Below, piece by piece: positions 35,356 through 45,003 of a stretch of 53,642 nucleotides of DNA. Positions within the stretch are counted from its first letter, which is position 1; every line of letters starts with the position of its first letter. The notes under the pieces were generated by a model. The model saw nothing but the letters and a program-made list of their open reading frames with translations. It did not search any database and was not told the DNA's origin. A program made the translations under genes and the position numbers. This DNA is from an uncultured Gemmatimonadota bacterium. GTDB taxonomy: Bacteria; Gemmatimonadota; Gemmatimonadetes; Gemmatimonadales; Gemmatimonadaceae. The stretch lies in the NCBI GenBank assembly GCA_902826615.1, contig CADEFN010000004.1, positions 530,819-584,460 of the forward strand, read 5' to 3'.

Positions 35356-35430
35356 GTTCATGACTCGCCACGCCCTGAACGACGCTATAATTGAGGCGCC
35401 CCCTGCCCTCACTTCCGCGAGCTTGTCTCT

Positions 35431-38094
35431 GTGTTAGAGCTGTTTGCCCGCACCTCCACCCGCTACCTGGTTGGCGCGCTGCTCGGGCTCGTCGCCACAT
35501 GGATCGTGGCCGTCACACCACCGTCGGGCAACAACACGGTGATGATCATTCCATCCACCACGGTGGTCATCGCCATCGTCGTGGTCGGCGGCCTCGGCCC
35601 CGCCATCGTTGCCGCCACGATCCCGCTGGTGGCCACAATGTGGTTCTTGCTTCCCCCAGTTGGGTCACTCGCGGTCCACGACCCCACCAGCATCGTGAAG
35701 CTGGTGCTCACCTTCGCGATGATCTGCGCCGGCAGCTGGCTCGAATACACCGCCCGTCGTGAGCGCCGCCGCCTCACGCAGCACGAGCGCGAACTCCTCG
35801 AGTCCGAAGGGCGGTATCGCATGCTGCTCGAGCACGCCTCCGACGCCATCCTCGTCTTCAACCGCGCGCACGAGGTGGTGCTGGCCAGTACCCGTGCCGG
35901 AGAAATGCTGGGGGTGCGCCCCGACGAACTCAAGGGACAGAGCTTCCACACCCTTCTTGGCGTCGCCCCCGAAGAACGGGCGGACACGCCGCTTTTCGAA
36001 ACCATCATCACACCTGCCCGCGGCCTCACCTTCACTGGCGAGGTAGCCAGGCGCACACTCCCAGATGGCGGAATGCAGGTGATCATTCGCGATGTCACGT
36101 CGCGGCAGCGCGCCGTCGCCGTCGTGCAGGAAGAGCGCGATCTGCTGGATCGTATCCTCGATACATCCGAAGCCGGCATCATCGCGGTCGAGGTGCCCAG
36201 CCGACGTGTGGTCTTCGCCAACCGCAGGCTGACCGAGATGGCAGGCGTCACACGAGAAGGGCTGGCAGCCGGTGGCGCCGATGCCCTCCCCTGGGAATAC
36301 GCCACCCCCGAGGGTGAGCCACTCCCCGCAGGCCTCCTCCCATCATCCCGCTCGCTCGGCGAAGGGCGGCTCGTCCTCGACGACCGGATTCTCGTCAGGC
36401 AGCCCGGCGCCGAATGGCGGCTGATGAGCGTGAATGCCGGCCCCCTGGTGCATGATGACGGCCGGGTCCGGGCGGTGGTGCTCTCCATGATCGACATCAC
36501 CGAGCGCACCGCCACCGAGGCCGCACTCAAGGACAGCGAGGGGCGACTCCGCCGTCTCACCGACGCCATTCCGGGCGTCGTCTATCAATACGTGCTGGGC
36601 CCCGGTGGCGACCAGCGTTTCACCTTCGCCTCGCGTGGTGTCTTCGAACTGCTGGGCATCAGCCCCGGCGCGGTCCTGGCGGACTTCAACTCCATCTGGC
36701 AGCTCGTACTTCCGGAAGAGCGCGATGGCCTGAGTAAATCGATCGCCGCGTCAGCACAAGCGGGCACGCGCTGGACCGAGGAGTTTCAGCTCAAGCTGGC
36801 CAGTGGGGAACGCAAGTGGATTCGCGGGTCGTCAGTGCCGGAGCCGCCACTCCCCGATGGGAGCATCGTGTGGAACGGCCTCCTCCTCGACATCACGGAG
36901 CGCAAACGCCTCGAAACCGATCTCCTCCAGGTCCAAGAGATGGAGAGCATCGGTCGTCTGGCGGGTGGAATCGCACACGACTTCAACAACATCCTCACGG
37001 CCATTCGTGGCAACGTGGACCTCCTGCTCGAGGATGTCACCGAGGAGCACGCCACCTACCACGAATTGCGCGACATTCGCGACGCCGCCGAACGAGCCAC
37101 CGCGCTCACCCGGCAGCTGCTGGCCTTCTCGCGCAAACAGGCCATGCAGGTGCGCGACCTGGAACTCGGGAGCCTGGTGCGCGACATGGAGAAGATGCTC
37201 CGGCGCGTGATAGGCGAGGATGTGGTGTTGCTCACGCAGCCCACCGAACCCATGGGGCTGGTGCGCGCCGATCCGGGCCAGATCGAGCAGGTGCTGCTCA
37301 ACCTCGCCGTCAACGCCCGCGACGCCATGCCCGACGGCGGTCTCCTCACCATCGAAACGCGCAACGTACGTCTCGATCCCGCCATGGCGAGCGGCTTGAG
37401 TCTCACCCCCGGGGACTTTATCTCCCTGGTAGTGCGCGACACGGGCCACGGCATGACACCCGAGACCCAGGCCCGCATCTTCGATCCCTTCTTTACCACC
37501 AAACCGCCGGGCAAAGGCACCGGACTCGGGCTGGCCATGGTGTACGGGATCGTGCGCCAGAGTGGCGGCGCCATTTCGGTGGATAGCGAGGAGGGACGTG
37601 GGGCCACCTTCCGCATCTACTTTCCGCGTGTTGCCGAAGCCTCTGATCGTCTCCCGGCGGTTATCACGCCATCGAGTGTGCCGGTCACGCGTCAGCGGCG
37701 TGACGCCACCATCATGCTGGTGGAAGACGATCCCGCCGTACGTGTCCTCACCCGCCGCATGATGGAAGAGGCAGGCTTCACGGTGCGCGAAGCGAGTGAT
37801 GCCTACGAAGCCCTCACCCTCGCCGGACCCCAGGGTGAAGGAATCGATCTGGTCGTGAGTGATGTGATCATGCCCGGCATGGGTGGTCGCGATCTGGCGC
37901 GCGAGCTGCGTTCGCGCCGGGACGATCTGCGGATCCTCTTTATCTCGGGCTACCTGGATATCGACGTCCCGCGCCTCGGGCTCAACCGCACCACCAGGCT
38001 CCTCTCCAAGCCCTTCACGCGCGACTCGCTGCTGCGCCAGGTGCACCACTTGCTCGACGAGCAACCCCCCGCCCTGGCCGGCGAGCCGAGCTAA
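35431..38094 (+). CDS. Hybrid sensor histidine kinase (DUF4118-like, PAS x3, HisKA, HATPase, receiver)
   Basis: The protein has 887 residues from GTG 35431. The N-terminus has several membrane helices (about 12-105) with FLLPPVGSLAVHDP, as in the KdpD/DUF4118 sensor. Three PAS-like domains follow at about 120-235, 235-355 and 360-485. The HisKA site is H516 in IAHDFNNILTAI, the HATPase G boxes are RDTGHGM and GTGLGLAMVYG, and the C-terminal receiver has D811 in SDVIMPGMGG. The receiver makes this a hybrid kinase that would pass phosphate to an Hpt protein or an unlinked regulator; no cognate regulator is adjacent. CTCGTCAGGC occurs in the code at 36391. Confidence 0.9.
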   Translation: MLELFARTSTRYLVGALLGLVATWIVAVTPPSGNNTVMIIPSTTVVIAIVVVGGLGPAIVAATIPLVATMWFLLPPVGSLAVHDPTSIVKLVLTFAMICAGSWLEYTARRERRRLTQHERELLESEGRYRMLLEHASDAILVFNRAHEVVLASTRAGEMLGVRPDELKGQSFHTLLGVAPEERADTPLFETIITPARGLTFTGEVARRTLPDGGMQVIIRDVTSRQRAVAVVQEERDLLDRILDTSEAGIIAVEVPSRRVVFANRRLTEMAGVTREGLAAGGADALPWEYATPEGEPLPAGLLPSSRSLGEGRLVLDDRILVRQPGAEWRLMSVNAGPLVHDDGRVRAVVLSMIDITERTATEAALKDSEGRLRRLTDAIPGVVYQYVLGPGGDQRFTFASRGVFELLGISPGAVLADFNSIWQLVLPEERDGLSKSIAASAQAGTRWTEEFQLKLASGERKWIRGSSVPEPPLPDGSIVWNGLLLDITERKRLETDLLQVQEMESIGRLAGGIAHDFNNILTAIRGNVDLLLEDVTEEHATYHELRDIRDAAERATALTRQLLAFSRKQAMQVRDLELGSLVRDMEKMLRRVIGEDVVLLTQPTEPMGLVRADPGQIEQVLLNLAVNARDAMPDGGLLTIETRNVRLDPAMASGLSLTPGDFISLVVRDTGHGMTPETQARIFDPFFTTKPPGKGTGLGLAMVYGIVRQSGGAISVDSEEGRGATFRIYFPRVAEASDRLPAVITPSSVPVTRQRRDATIMLVEDDPAVRVLTRRMMEEAGFTVREASDAYEALTLAGPQGEGIDLVVSDVIMPGMGGRDLARELRSRRDDLRILFISGYLDIDVPRLGLNRTTRLLSKPFTRDSLLRQVHHLLDEQPPALAGEPS

Positions 38095-38704
38095 CGACCC
38101 CCGCCCTTGTTCAAGCGCTCCGGTAGGAGCGACCAGATCGCGTCTGTAGATTGTTTGGCGACACCGACTACGCGCCGACGCGATGAGGTACTTCGACGTG
38201 GCGGCTCGGCTGCCGAGCTGGCACATTGATCCGCTGGGGGCAGGCCGCTGCTGGACCATTCTCCCCACAGGACGTCAACTCGATCCCAAGCACCGGCGGG
38301 TCGACGGCTCCCGTACAATGTCGCCTCGAACGCCGTCCGACTGCCGCTCGTTCGACACCCCGCCATGTAGTCCAGATAGGTGCTCGGCCACCAGCAGATC
38401 GCTCATTCGGTCGGTCCAACTCGTACGCCCTCGCGGGCAGGCACGCACCAGGGCCTGTTCCCGCTCGCTAGCAGACGACCGGAGAAGATTTGCTATGGCT
38501 CGCAGGTCGAAGAAGAGGATTCCTCAGCGTGCGTCGAGACATATGCGGTTGTTGGGTTGAAAGGGCCGAATGGAGGAAAGTAGCGACTCTGGCTTCTACC
38601 TCCGCTTGCCTCCTCAAACGAAGAGCTCGATTCCACTCAGCTACGCTAGATTTGCGACAGAGTGTGTTCCGTGCCGAATCAATGAGCGTCTCACTTCGAA
38701 CAGG
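38095..38704. other. Unassigned region before the SIR2-TPR gene
   Basis: The roughly 610-base gap contains a small hairpin (38116-38131) after the kinase and several open frames that lack domains. No attC-like site or promoter was convincingly found. TAACGACCC at 38092 recurs near 42687. ATG 38570 would extend the SIR2 protein by 45 residues, but these carry no family features. Confidence 0.5.
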
Positions 38705-41700
38705 ATGAGCATCCGCAGAATTGAGGTACCAGAATTTGTGCGTAGGCTACATGCCGACGCGAACGATGGAAAGCACCACGCACTCTTTCTGGGTGCTGGC
38801 TGCTCTGTCTCCTCTGGCATTCCCTCTGCTGGGACCTTGGTCAGTGATCGCTGGCTTGGACGCCTTCGCGACCTGAGGGCTCCAGAGAGGACAAACCTTG
38901 AGGCATGGGCTCGAGAAGAAGTCCCCGGATACGATTCTCGCAACCCTGCGCGCTCGTACGGCGTTGTTCTTGACCAACTCTTCCTAACTTCACAGGACCG
39001 CCAACGGGAGATCGAGGGCTTATGCGCTGGCGCGGAGCCTTCGTTCGGCTATGCCGCGCTCGCCCAGCTAATCGCAGCGAATGCTGAGGTGTTCAATGTT
39101 GTATTGACGACGAACTTCGATGACTTGCTCTCGGATGCGCTGTACCTGTTCACGACGTCGCGGCCATTGGTGATTCCACACGAGTCGCTCGCCACATTCA
39201 TTAGGTCCACGCAAACCCGACCGCTGGTTGTGAAGCTTCACGGAGACAGTCGCCTCGCACCGAAGAACCTTGCTTCCGAGACAGAGCTGCTAGAAAGGGA
39301 GCTGCACAGGCAAACGACAATGGTGTTGCGTGACCGAGGCCTGGTCTTCATGGGTTACGGTGGTGAGGACCAGGGCGTTCTTGAGCTGCTCGATGCACTC
39401 CCAGAAGAAGCGCTGCCGCAAGGAGTGTACTGGGTAAATCCCAAAGCCCCTGAGGGGCGAATGGCGAAGTGGCTCACCAAGCGAGGCGCAGCCTGGGTTA
39501 AAGAGGGATGGTTCGATGAAGTGATGCTCTTCATGTGGCTCAAGTTCAACCTGAAGCACCCGAGCCGAGGGCGCGTGGACCGCATCTTTCACAACTACAT
39601 CAAGACTTTCACTAGGTTGTACGAGGGCATCGACGAGAAGGCTCTTCGGCGAGGTGGCTTAACCGAGCTGCAGGGTGCGGCTAGTGCCGTACGTGCTGCG
39701 CTTCCGGATTCTTGGAGGTACCTAGCCTTGGCAATGCGCCAAGAGAAACAGGCACCTGAGAAGGCGCAGGCCATATACATCGAGGGGCTTCGGCACTTTC
39801 CAAACAATGTGCCGCTACTAGGTTCGTACGCGATGTTTCTTAGTGGCGTTCTGAAGGACGACGAGTCGGCCGAACGCCACTTCCGCATGGGCCTTGACTC
39901 TGGCGAAGAGAACGAGTTCCACCTCGCGAACTACGCTGGGTTCCTTCTGGAAAGACGTGGCGACAAAGAGGGGGCAGAGCGGCTCTTTAGGCGCGCGGTC
40001 GAGAAAGCTCCCGACAATCCCGAGATCGTAGCGTCCTTAGCGGCCTTTCAGCACTGGATACGAGGCGACGCCAGTAGTGCGGAACTCGGACTCAAGCGTG
40101 CACTTGCCCTAAATCCGAACAGCCCACTTGCCCTCAGCGAATACGCTCACCTGCTCGCACAGCAAGGCAAGGATCCCGACCTTACCGAGATGATGTTCAA
40201 GCGCGCCCTCGAAGTCCCCGGGGGTCGCGACGACATCGTCCAAGGCTACGCCCAATTCCTCGCAACTCAGCGGAAGGACGGCGCAAGAGCGATAGCCGTC
40301 TATCGACAGGCTGTGAAACAGCGGCCAACGGACCTCCGACTTCGCCTAGACATGGCTGACTTCCTCGCGGACAAGCTCGGCGACTTCGCGACGGCTGATG
40401 ATGAGTACCGTAGCATCGCAGGGGCAGGAGCTGACCCCACCCTCCTTGCGAAACTCGGGCATCGGCTTTCAACACGCGATGGCCGTGCAGCGGTGGAATG
40501 CTACTTAGGCGTGCTTCGAAAGGACCCGTGCAATTCGACTGCATGGAGCGAGCTGGTCCACCTGCTGCCCAGCCGTGGAGAAGCGAGACCCGAAATCGCG
40601 GCGCTTCTCAACAAAGCACTCTCGGCTTGCCGTAGCAATCCGGAAGTGCTCTTTGCAGCTGCGCTCGTGAATCAACACGTCCTTACCGACTTCCCCGTGG
40701 CGGAAAGCCTCTATCTCCAAGCCATTGAGGCCCAGCCGCATCGAGTTGACCTTCTGACCTGCTTCGCAGTCTTCTGCTACGAGGCCTTACGCCAGGTGGA
40801 CAGGGCTGACGCGATCTTTCAGGAAGCCCGCGCGCTCCCCACCCTTCCCGCTCTTACTCTTGTGGCATACGCACGTTTTTGCTTGCGAGCCAAAGGAGAC
40901 GTGACGAGAGCGGCGCAGCATTTTGGGGAGGCCGTCACGATGGAACCGAGGAACGGTAGGATGTTAGCCGACTATGCAACGTTCCTCGCCACCGACCTTA
41001 AGGACCGTGCTGGAGCGGAGGCGATGTATAACCGTGCAGTGGACCTCGCGCCTGGGCATCCAGGCGTATTGGTCGCCTACGCGTCCTTTCTTGCGACGGA
41101 AAGGGACAATATACCGTTAGCAGAGCAACTCCTCCTTCGTGCGTTGGCTTTGTCGCCTCAACTCGGGGCAGCCTTGAAGTGTTATGCCACTCTGCTTTGG
41201 CATGGGAAACGCGACATTGCGCGCGCGAAGCAGATGCTGATCAAGGCTCTGCGAGCCGCACCTGACGATGTCGACCTTCTCCTCGACGCCGCTAACTTCT
41301 ACGCCGAAGAGGATGAGGATCTCGATTCTAGCGAGCGCTACCTGAAGTCAGCGGTACTGCACGACAAGCATTCCAGTAGAGCGCATGTGGCCTATGCGAG
41401 GTTTAGATACTACGTGCGGGGGGACGCGAGCAGCGCGAGCCACCTCATGGCAGAAGCGCGCACGCTTCATCCTGATGACGCAACGCTCGCTTCGCTCCAC
41501 GCTTCACTACTTCTGCACGGACTAGACGACCGCGATGCCGCAGAGGCCATTTTCGCCGAGTCACTAAAGCGGGGAACCCAGGACGCGTCACTACTATGTG
41601 AATATGCAGAGTTCATGGCGAAGATCAGGGAGGATGATGCGACGGCGGAAGCGCTCTTCCGCAGCGCCCTAGAACGGGATCCCTCACATGCTGCTTCCCT

Positions 41701-42418
41701 GTATGAGTACGCACATCTTTTGGCAGGCCGCGGCGATCTAGCAACAGCCGAGCAGCTCCATCTACGTGCGATGCAGGCGCACCCGAAGGACTCTTACACA
41801 CGCGCCAACTACGGACTCTTCCTCCTGCACAGCCGCAACGACGTTCAGGAAGCTGCGCTTCACCTAACCGCAGCAGCAACGCTTGAGGGGACGACAAGCA
41901 AGCTGCATCGATGCATTGGAGCATTCCTGGAAGAACACGCCAAAGACTCTGTCGGAGCGGAGGCTGCCTTCAGGCGCGCGCTCCAGGTCGATGCCAAGGA
42001 CGCACGGTCACTACTCTCGTTGGGCATTTTCCTCCTCCGCCAAGGCAGTGATGAAGGATTCCGCCTACTCCGCGCGGCGCAGAGTACACCACACCCGCGC
42101 ATACGTTCTGCTTCACTAGGGGCCGCCTTTGCCTTGCTCATCTACTCGCGCGCCGCCGACAGACCCGCATGGATGTCGGTCCTGAAGCAGAGACTGCTTG
42201 CAGGGGACAAGTGCCCCGATCTGGATTTCGGACCAGATCTCCGTAGGCTGACGGACGCGGGAGACCCCTATGCAGCCAGGCTCGCCCAGTTGTTCTCGGT
42301 CGTAGCTGGAAGGGAGGCGCTTACGTCTCTCGAGGATTGGCCTGACTGGTCGCAAACCAAGCCTGCTGCTCAGGCGCGGACGCATATTGCAAATGCCTTG
42401 GGACAAGCAAGCGAGTGA
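38705..42418 (+). CDS. SIR2-domain NADase fused to a long TPR array; candidate anti-phage effector
   Basis: The protein has 1237 residues from ATG 38705; ATG 38570 is an alternative. The SIR2-like domain covers about 22-240: NAD loop FLGAGCSVSSGIPSA (28-42), TTNFDD with catalytic Asn137, KLHGD with catalytic His179, then GYGGED (217-222). About 22 repeats of 34-37 residues run from ~336 to ~1128, each with a Tyr/Ala-rich helix (EYAHLLA, ANYAGFLL) and an (A)E-x-LF-x-RAL helix, which is TPR-like. A helical tail ends the protein. No P-loop ATPase lies between. SIR2 proteins of defence systems deplete NAD+ when phage is sensed; the TPR array would be the sensor or oligomeriser. Codon use is AT-richer than all neighbours, suggesting transfer. 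Confidence 0.85.
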   Translation: MSIRRIEVPEFVRRLHADANDGKHHALFLGAGCSVSSGIPSAGTLVSDRWLGRLRDLRAPERTNLEAWAREEVPGYDSRNPARSYGVVLDQLFLTSQDRQREIEGLCAGAEPSFGYAALAQLIAANAEVFNVVLTTNFDDLLSDALYLFTTSRPLVIPHESLATFIRSTQTRPLVVKLHGDSRLAPKNLASETELLERELHRQTTMVLRDRGLVFMGYGGEDQGVLELLDALPEEALPQGVYWVNPKAPEGRMAKWLTKRGAAWVKEGWFDEVMLFMWLKFNLKHPSRGRVDRIFHNYIKTFTRLYEGIDEKALRRGGLTELQGAASAVRAALPDSWRYLALAMRQEKQAPEKAQAIYIEGLRHFPNNVPLLGSYAMFLSGVLKDDESAERHFRMGLDSGEENEFHLANYAGFLLERRGDKEGAERLFRRAVEKAPDNPEIVASLAAFQHWIRGDASSAELGLKRALALNPNSPLALSEYAHLLAQQGKDPDLTEMMFKRALEVPGGRDDIVQGYAQFLATQRKDGARAIAVYRQAVKQRPTDLRLRLDMADFLADKLGDFATADDEYRSIAGAGADPTLLAKLGHRLSTRDGRAAVECYLGVLRKDPCNSTAWSELVHLLPSRGEARPEIAALLNKALSACRSNPEVLFAAALVNQHVLTDFPVAESLYLQAIEAQPHRVDLLTCFAVFCYEALRQVDRADAIFQEARALPTLPALTLVAYARFCLRAKGDVTRAAQHFGEAVTMEPRNGRMLADYATFLATDLKDRAGAEAMYNRAVDLAPGHPGVLVAYASFLATERDNIPLAEQLLLRALALSPQLGAALKCYATLLWHGKRDIARAKQMLIKALRAAPDDVDLLLDAANFYAEEDEDLDSSERYLKSAVLHDKHSSRAHVAYARFRYYVRGDASSASHLMAEARTLHPDDATLASLHASLLLHGLDDRDAAEAIFAESLKRGTQDASLLCEYAEFMAKIREDDATAEALFRSALERDPSHAASLYEYAHLLAGRGDLATAEQLHLRAMQAHPKDSYTRANYGLFLLHSRNDVQEAALHLTAAATLEGTTSKLHRCIGAFLEEHAKDSVGAEAAFRRALQVDAKDARSLLSLGIFLLRQGSDEGFRLLRAAQSTPHPRIRSASLGAAFALLIYSRAADRPAWMSVLKQRLLAGDKCPDLDFGPDLRRLTDAGDPYAARLAQLFSVVAGREALTSLEDWPDWSQTKPAAQARTHIANALGQASE

Positions 42419-42685
42419 GTCGCCTGCGTCGTTCGACCGCGCCCGCAAAGGACCCGCTGGCGGACGGCACGTGAAGACATCTGATAACCACAGGTGAGTC
42501 CGAAGTACACCCCGACCGGTTTTTGTGCCAGTCGCAGCCATCGCACCCGGCACCGACGGAAGCTTCATTGAACGCCGAAACACGTCGGCGGTGATTGGCT
42601 TGAAGCCGTCAAACGCGCCGACCATCGGACCGCGTGTCGTGCGTTCGGAGCTGATACCAGAAAGCGCTCGTACCGCCTATGGAGC
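42419..42685. other. Gap after the SIR2-TPR gene
   Basis: About 267 bases hold no convincing gene. The final bases contain GCCTAACGACCC at 42684, matching the left border of the island. Confidence 0.5.
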
Positions 42686-43312
42686 CTAACGACCCGACAC
42701 AAAGCGGTTGCCACGTTCGGCGAATCGCAGCGGCCACTCGGCTGCTTTGGTGATGCCGATACGCGTTGTCACTACCACCGCGTCGTCCGCCACCGGTGGT
42801 CCGGCCAGCAAGCGCAGAGCGCCGCGGCGAAGTGATGTGCCGTTGAGCGACCGGTCAATGCCAAAGGCCTGACACAAACGACCCGGCCCTCTGGTGAGAT
42901 CGCGGTCAGCCACCTTTCCGCGACGCGCGGCCATCAACGCCACGCCCTCCACAGGCTCCACCGCACGAATGAGCACCGCGGCCCCGAATCCATTCTCGCG
43001 CGTGACCGCATTCACGCACCAGTGCAGTCCGTAGATGCGGTAGACGTACACGCTTCCTGGTGGGCCATGCAGATCGCGGTTGGCCTCTGTCAGACCTCGA
43101 GCGCTATGGCAGGCGGGATCGTGCGGGCCGAGGTAGGCCTCCACTTCCACCACGCGCCCACTGGTCACGCCCTCACTGGTCCGGTGGACCAGCAGTGCGC
43201 CTAACAAGTCGCGCGCCACCAGCTCCGTGTCTCGGTCGTAGAACGCCGGAGCCAGGGCCGCCCCAAACGACGGACGCCGCGCAACTGGCGCGGCGTCTCG
43301 TCTCCGGATCAC
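42686..43312 (-). CDS. DNA-3-methyladenine glycosylase, AAG/MPG type
   Basis: The 208-residue protein excises alkylated purines from DNA. The AAG fold is clear: FYDRDTELVARDLLGALLVH, VVEVEAYLGPHDPACHS with the catalytic Glu, GSVYVYRIYGLHWCVN and LTRGPGRLCQAFGID. GTG at 43310-43312 overlaps the stop of the NYN gene (GTGA), so the pair is translationally coupled. The stop TAG lies within GTTAGGC. It closes the right border of the SIR2 island. Confidence 0.9.
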   Translation of the reverse strand: MIRRRDAAPVARRPSFGAALAPAFYDRDTELVARDLLGALLVHRTSEGVTSGRVVEVEAYLGPHDPACHSARGLTEANRDLHGPPGSVYVYRIYGLHWCVNAVTRENGFGAAVLIRAVEPVEGVALMAARRGKVADRDLTRGPGRLCQAFGIDRSLNGTSLRRGALRLLAGPPVADDAVVVTTRIGITKAAEWPLRFAERGNRFVSGR

Positions 43313-45003
43313 CTCTTTGCCGCTGGCTTCTTGGCCTTGGCGGCAGGTTTGGCGGGCTTCTTCTCAGCTGCCGGTGCTTTGGCCGCCGTCTTCGCCTTGG
43401 TGGCCTTTGGTGCCTTGGCCACCTTGGCCGCTGGCGCTTCAACCGTCTTGGCGGGAGCCGCGGCAGGAGCCGAGGCCACTGGCTGCACCACGCCAACCAG
43501 CAGCAGCTCTGGCGGCGGGGCCGCAGGTGCGCGTCCGGTACGACCGGCACCACCACGTGGACCCATCCCGCGGGGCACCAAACCAGTCGCAACCGGCTTG
43601 GGGCCCGGCGTGTTGGCCACTTCCGCGGCCTTCACCTGGTCGGCCACACTCGCAGCCTTGGCCGGGAGCGACACTTCATAGTCGTCACCACGACGGCGCA
43701 GATCGATCACCTCGGCGTCATGTGCATCGCGGAGAATGCGATGGAAGTTGCGCTCCGCCAGCGACTCGCTGTTGCGCCCGAGGAGTTCAAAGGCCTTGCG
43801 ACGAACATCGCTGGAGAGGGCGGCATCGTCGCCAGACACCAGGGCAGCAGTGGCCGAACGCGCGAGATCAAAGGCTTCCTGCCGGGTGAGGCGTTCCCCT
43901 TCGCGGCCGATCGGGTCGGCTGAGACTTCGACCCGGGGCGCTGGCGGTGCAGCTGCTGGCGCCGGAGCGGGTGCTGGCGCGGACGAGGACGAGGATACGG
44001 CCGGCGCAGCGGGGGCAGACGATGCCGGAGCGGGACGTTCGCCACGATCGCGATCTCTCCCACGGCCACGACGTCCGCGGCGTCCACTGCGTTCCTCACG
44101 TGGTCCATCGCTGGTCCGCTCACGTGGTGCTTCGGCGGGTGCAGCAGCGGCCGCGGCTGCAGCGGCGGCCACCGCGCCATCGGCCGGCGTCACTTCGAGC
44201 TGACCGTTGTCGAGTTTGGTGACCTTCACCAGACCCTTGTCGGCGGCATCGGTGACAAAGCGGCTGAACTTGGAGTAGCCGTGCCCGACGTTCTTCTCGT
44301 CGAAGGTGGCGTCGATGTCCTGCATCACCTGCTTGAGGCGATCGGAGCGCATGACGTCGCCGTTCTTCTGCATGCGGATGATCGCTTCGGAGACCAGCTC
44401 CCAGGGATCCCACTTCACTACCTCTTCGTCGCCGGTTTTCACCAGCCCTGCAAGAGCGTTGTAGGAGTAGTACTCATCGCAGTTCATCACCAGCAGATCG
44501 CTGGACGACTCGCGAATGCCCACGCCGATGACGTACTTGCCGTATTCCTTGAGTTTGGTGACCATCGACGCGAAGTCGGAATCACCGGAAAGCAGGATGT
44601 AGGTGCCGATTTCGGGGCGTGTGAAGACCAGCTCGATGGCGTCGACGGCGAGGCGGATGTCGGTGGCGTTTTTCTTCGACGAGCCATACGCCGGGGCCAT
44701 GATCATGTCGATCGACGACTCGGCCAGCGGGACGATGTACTGGGGATAGCGGCGCCAATCGGCGTAGGCGCGCTGCACCGCGACCTTTCCCTTGATGATC
44801 TCGGAGCCGAGGAGGCTCCGGAGCTCGCTCGCCAGGTCGGAGCGAATCCCCATCGTCACGTTGTCGAAGTCGATGAGGAGTGCGGCGTTGGGGGCGTGCT
44901 GGACCGGGCTGCCGTACTGATTTTGGGGAATGGCCTGTGGACCGCGATGGAGCGGCGTGATCGGCGCGCGCGTTGGCGACGGCCGAATGTTGCGGGATTG
45001 CAT
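43309..45003 (-). CDS. NYN-domain (LabA/DUF88-like) RNase-like protein with LOTUS domain and Lys/Ala/Pro-rich tail
   Basis: The protein has 564 residues from ATG 45001-45003; a start further upstream cannot be excluded since the ribosome site is weak. The NYN PIN-like fold has its acidic residues at D45 (LLIDFDN), D115 (ATDIRL) and D141/D143 (LSGDSDF), so a metal-dependent RNase is likely. A LOTUS/OST-HTH domain (about 200-272: WELVSEAI...YSKFSRFVTDAADKGLV) would bind RNA or a protein partner. After an Ala/Arg/Gly-rich linker a second helix-rich segment follows (about 385-480), then a tail of Lys/Ala/Pro repeats, which is likely disordered and nucleic-acid binding. It is coupled to the glycosylase gene. 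Substrate unknown. Confidence 0.8.
   Translation of the reverse strand: MQSRNIRPSPTRAPITPLHRGPQAIPQNQYGSPVQHAPNAALLIDFDNVTMGIRSDLASELRSLLGSEIIKGKVAVQRAYADWRRYPQYIVPLAESSIDMIMAPAYGSSKKNATDIRLAVDAIELVFTRPEIGTYILLSGDSDFASMVTKLKEYGKYVIGVGIRESSSDLLVMNCDEYYSYNALAGLVKTGDEEVVKWDPWELVSEAIIRMQKNGDVMRSDRLKQVMQDIDATFDEKNVGHGYSKFSRFVTDAADKGLVKVTKLDNGQLEVTPADGAVAAAAAAAAAAPAEAPRERTSDGPREERSGRRGRRGRGRDRDRGERPAPASSAPAAPAVSSSSSAPAPAPAPAAAPPAPRVEVSADPIGREGERLTRQEAFDLARSATAALVSGDDAALSSDVRRKAFELLGRNSESLAERNFHRILRDAHDAEVIDLRRRGDDYEVSLPAKAASVADQVKAAEVANTPGPKPVATGLVPRGMGPRGGAGRTGRAPAAPPPELLLVGVVQPVASAPAAAPAKTVEAPAAKVAKAPKATKAKTAAKAPAAEKKPAKPAAKAKKPAAKR

Noticed and set aside
38414-38557. GTCCAAC and GTTGGGT as a second attC before the SIR2 gene
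   Set aside because: Cores fit loosely, but the inner boxes do not pair.
38183-38560. 125-codon frame in the gap before the SIR2 gene
   Set aside because: Arg/Ser/Pro-rich with no domain, no ribosome site and shadowed by other frames; looks like GC-rich chance sequence.
38705-42418. SIR2-TPR gene as Thoeris or Avs5
   Set aside because: No TIR partner or SLOG domain (Thoeris) and no P-loop STAND ATPase (Avs5) can be seen.
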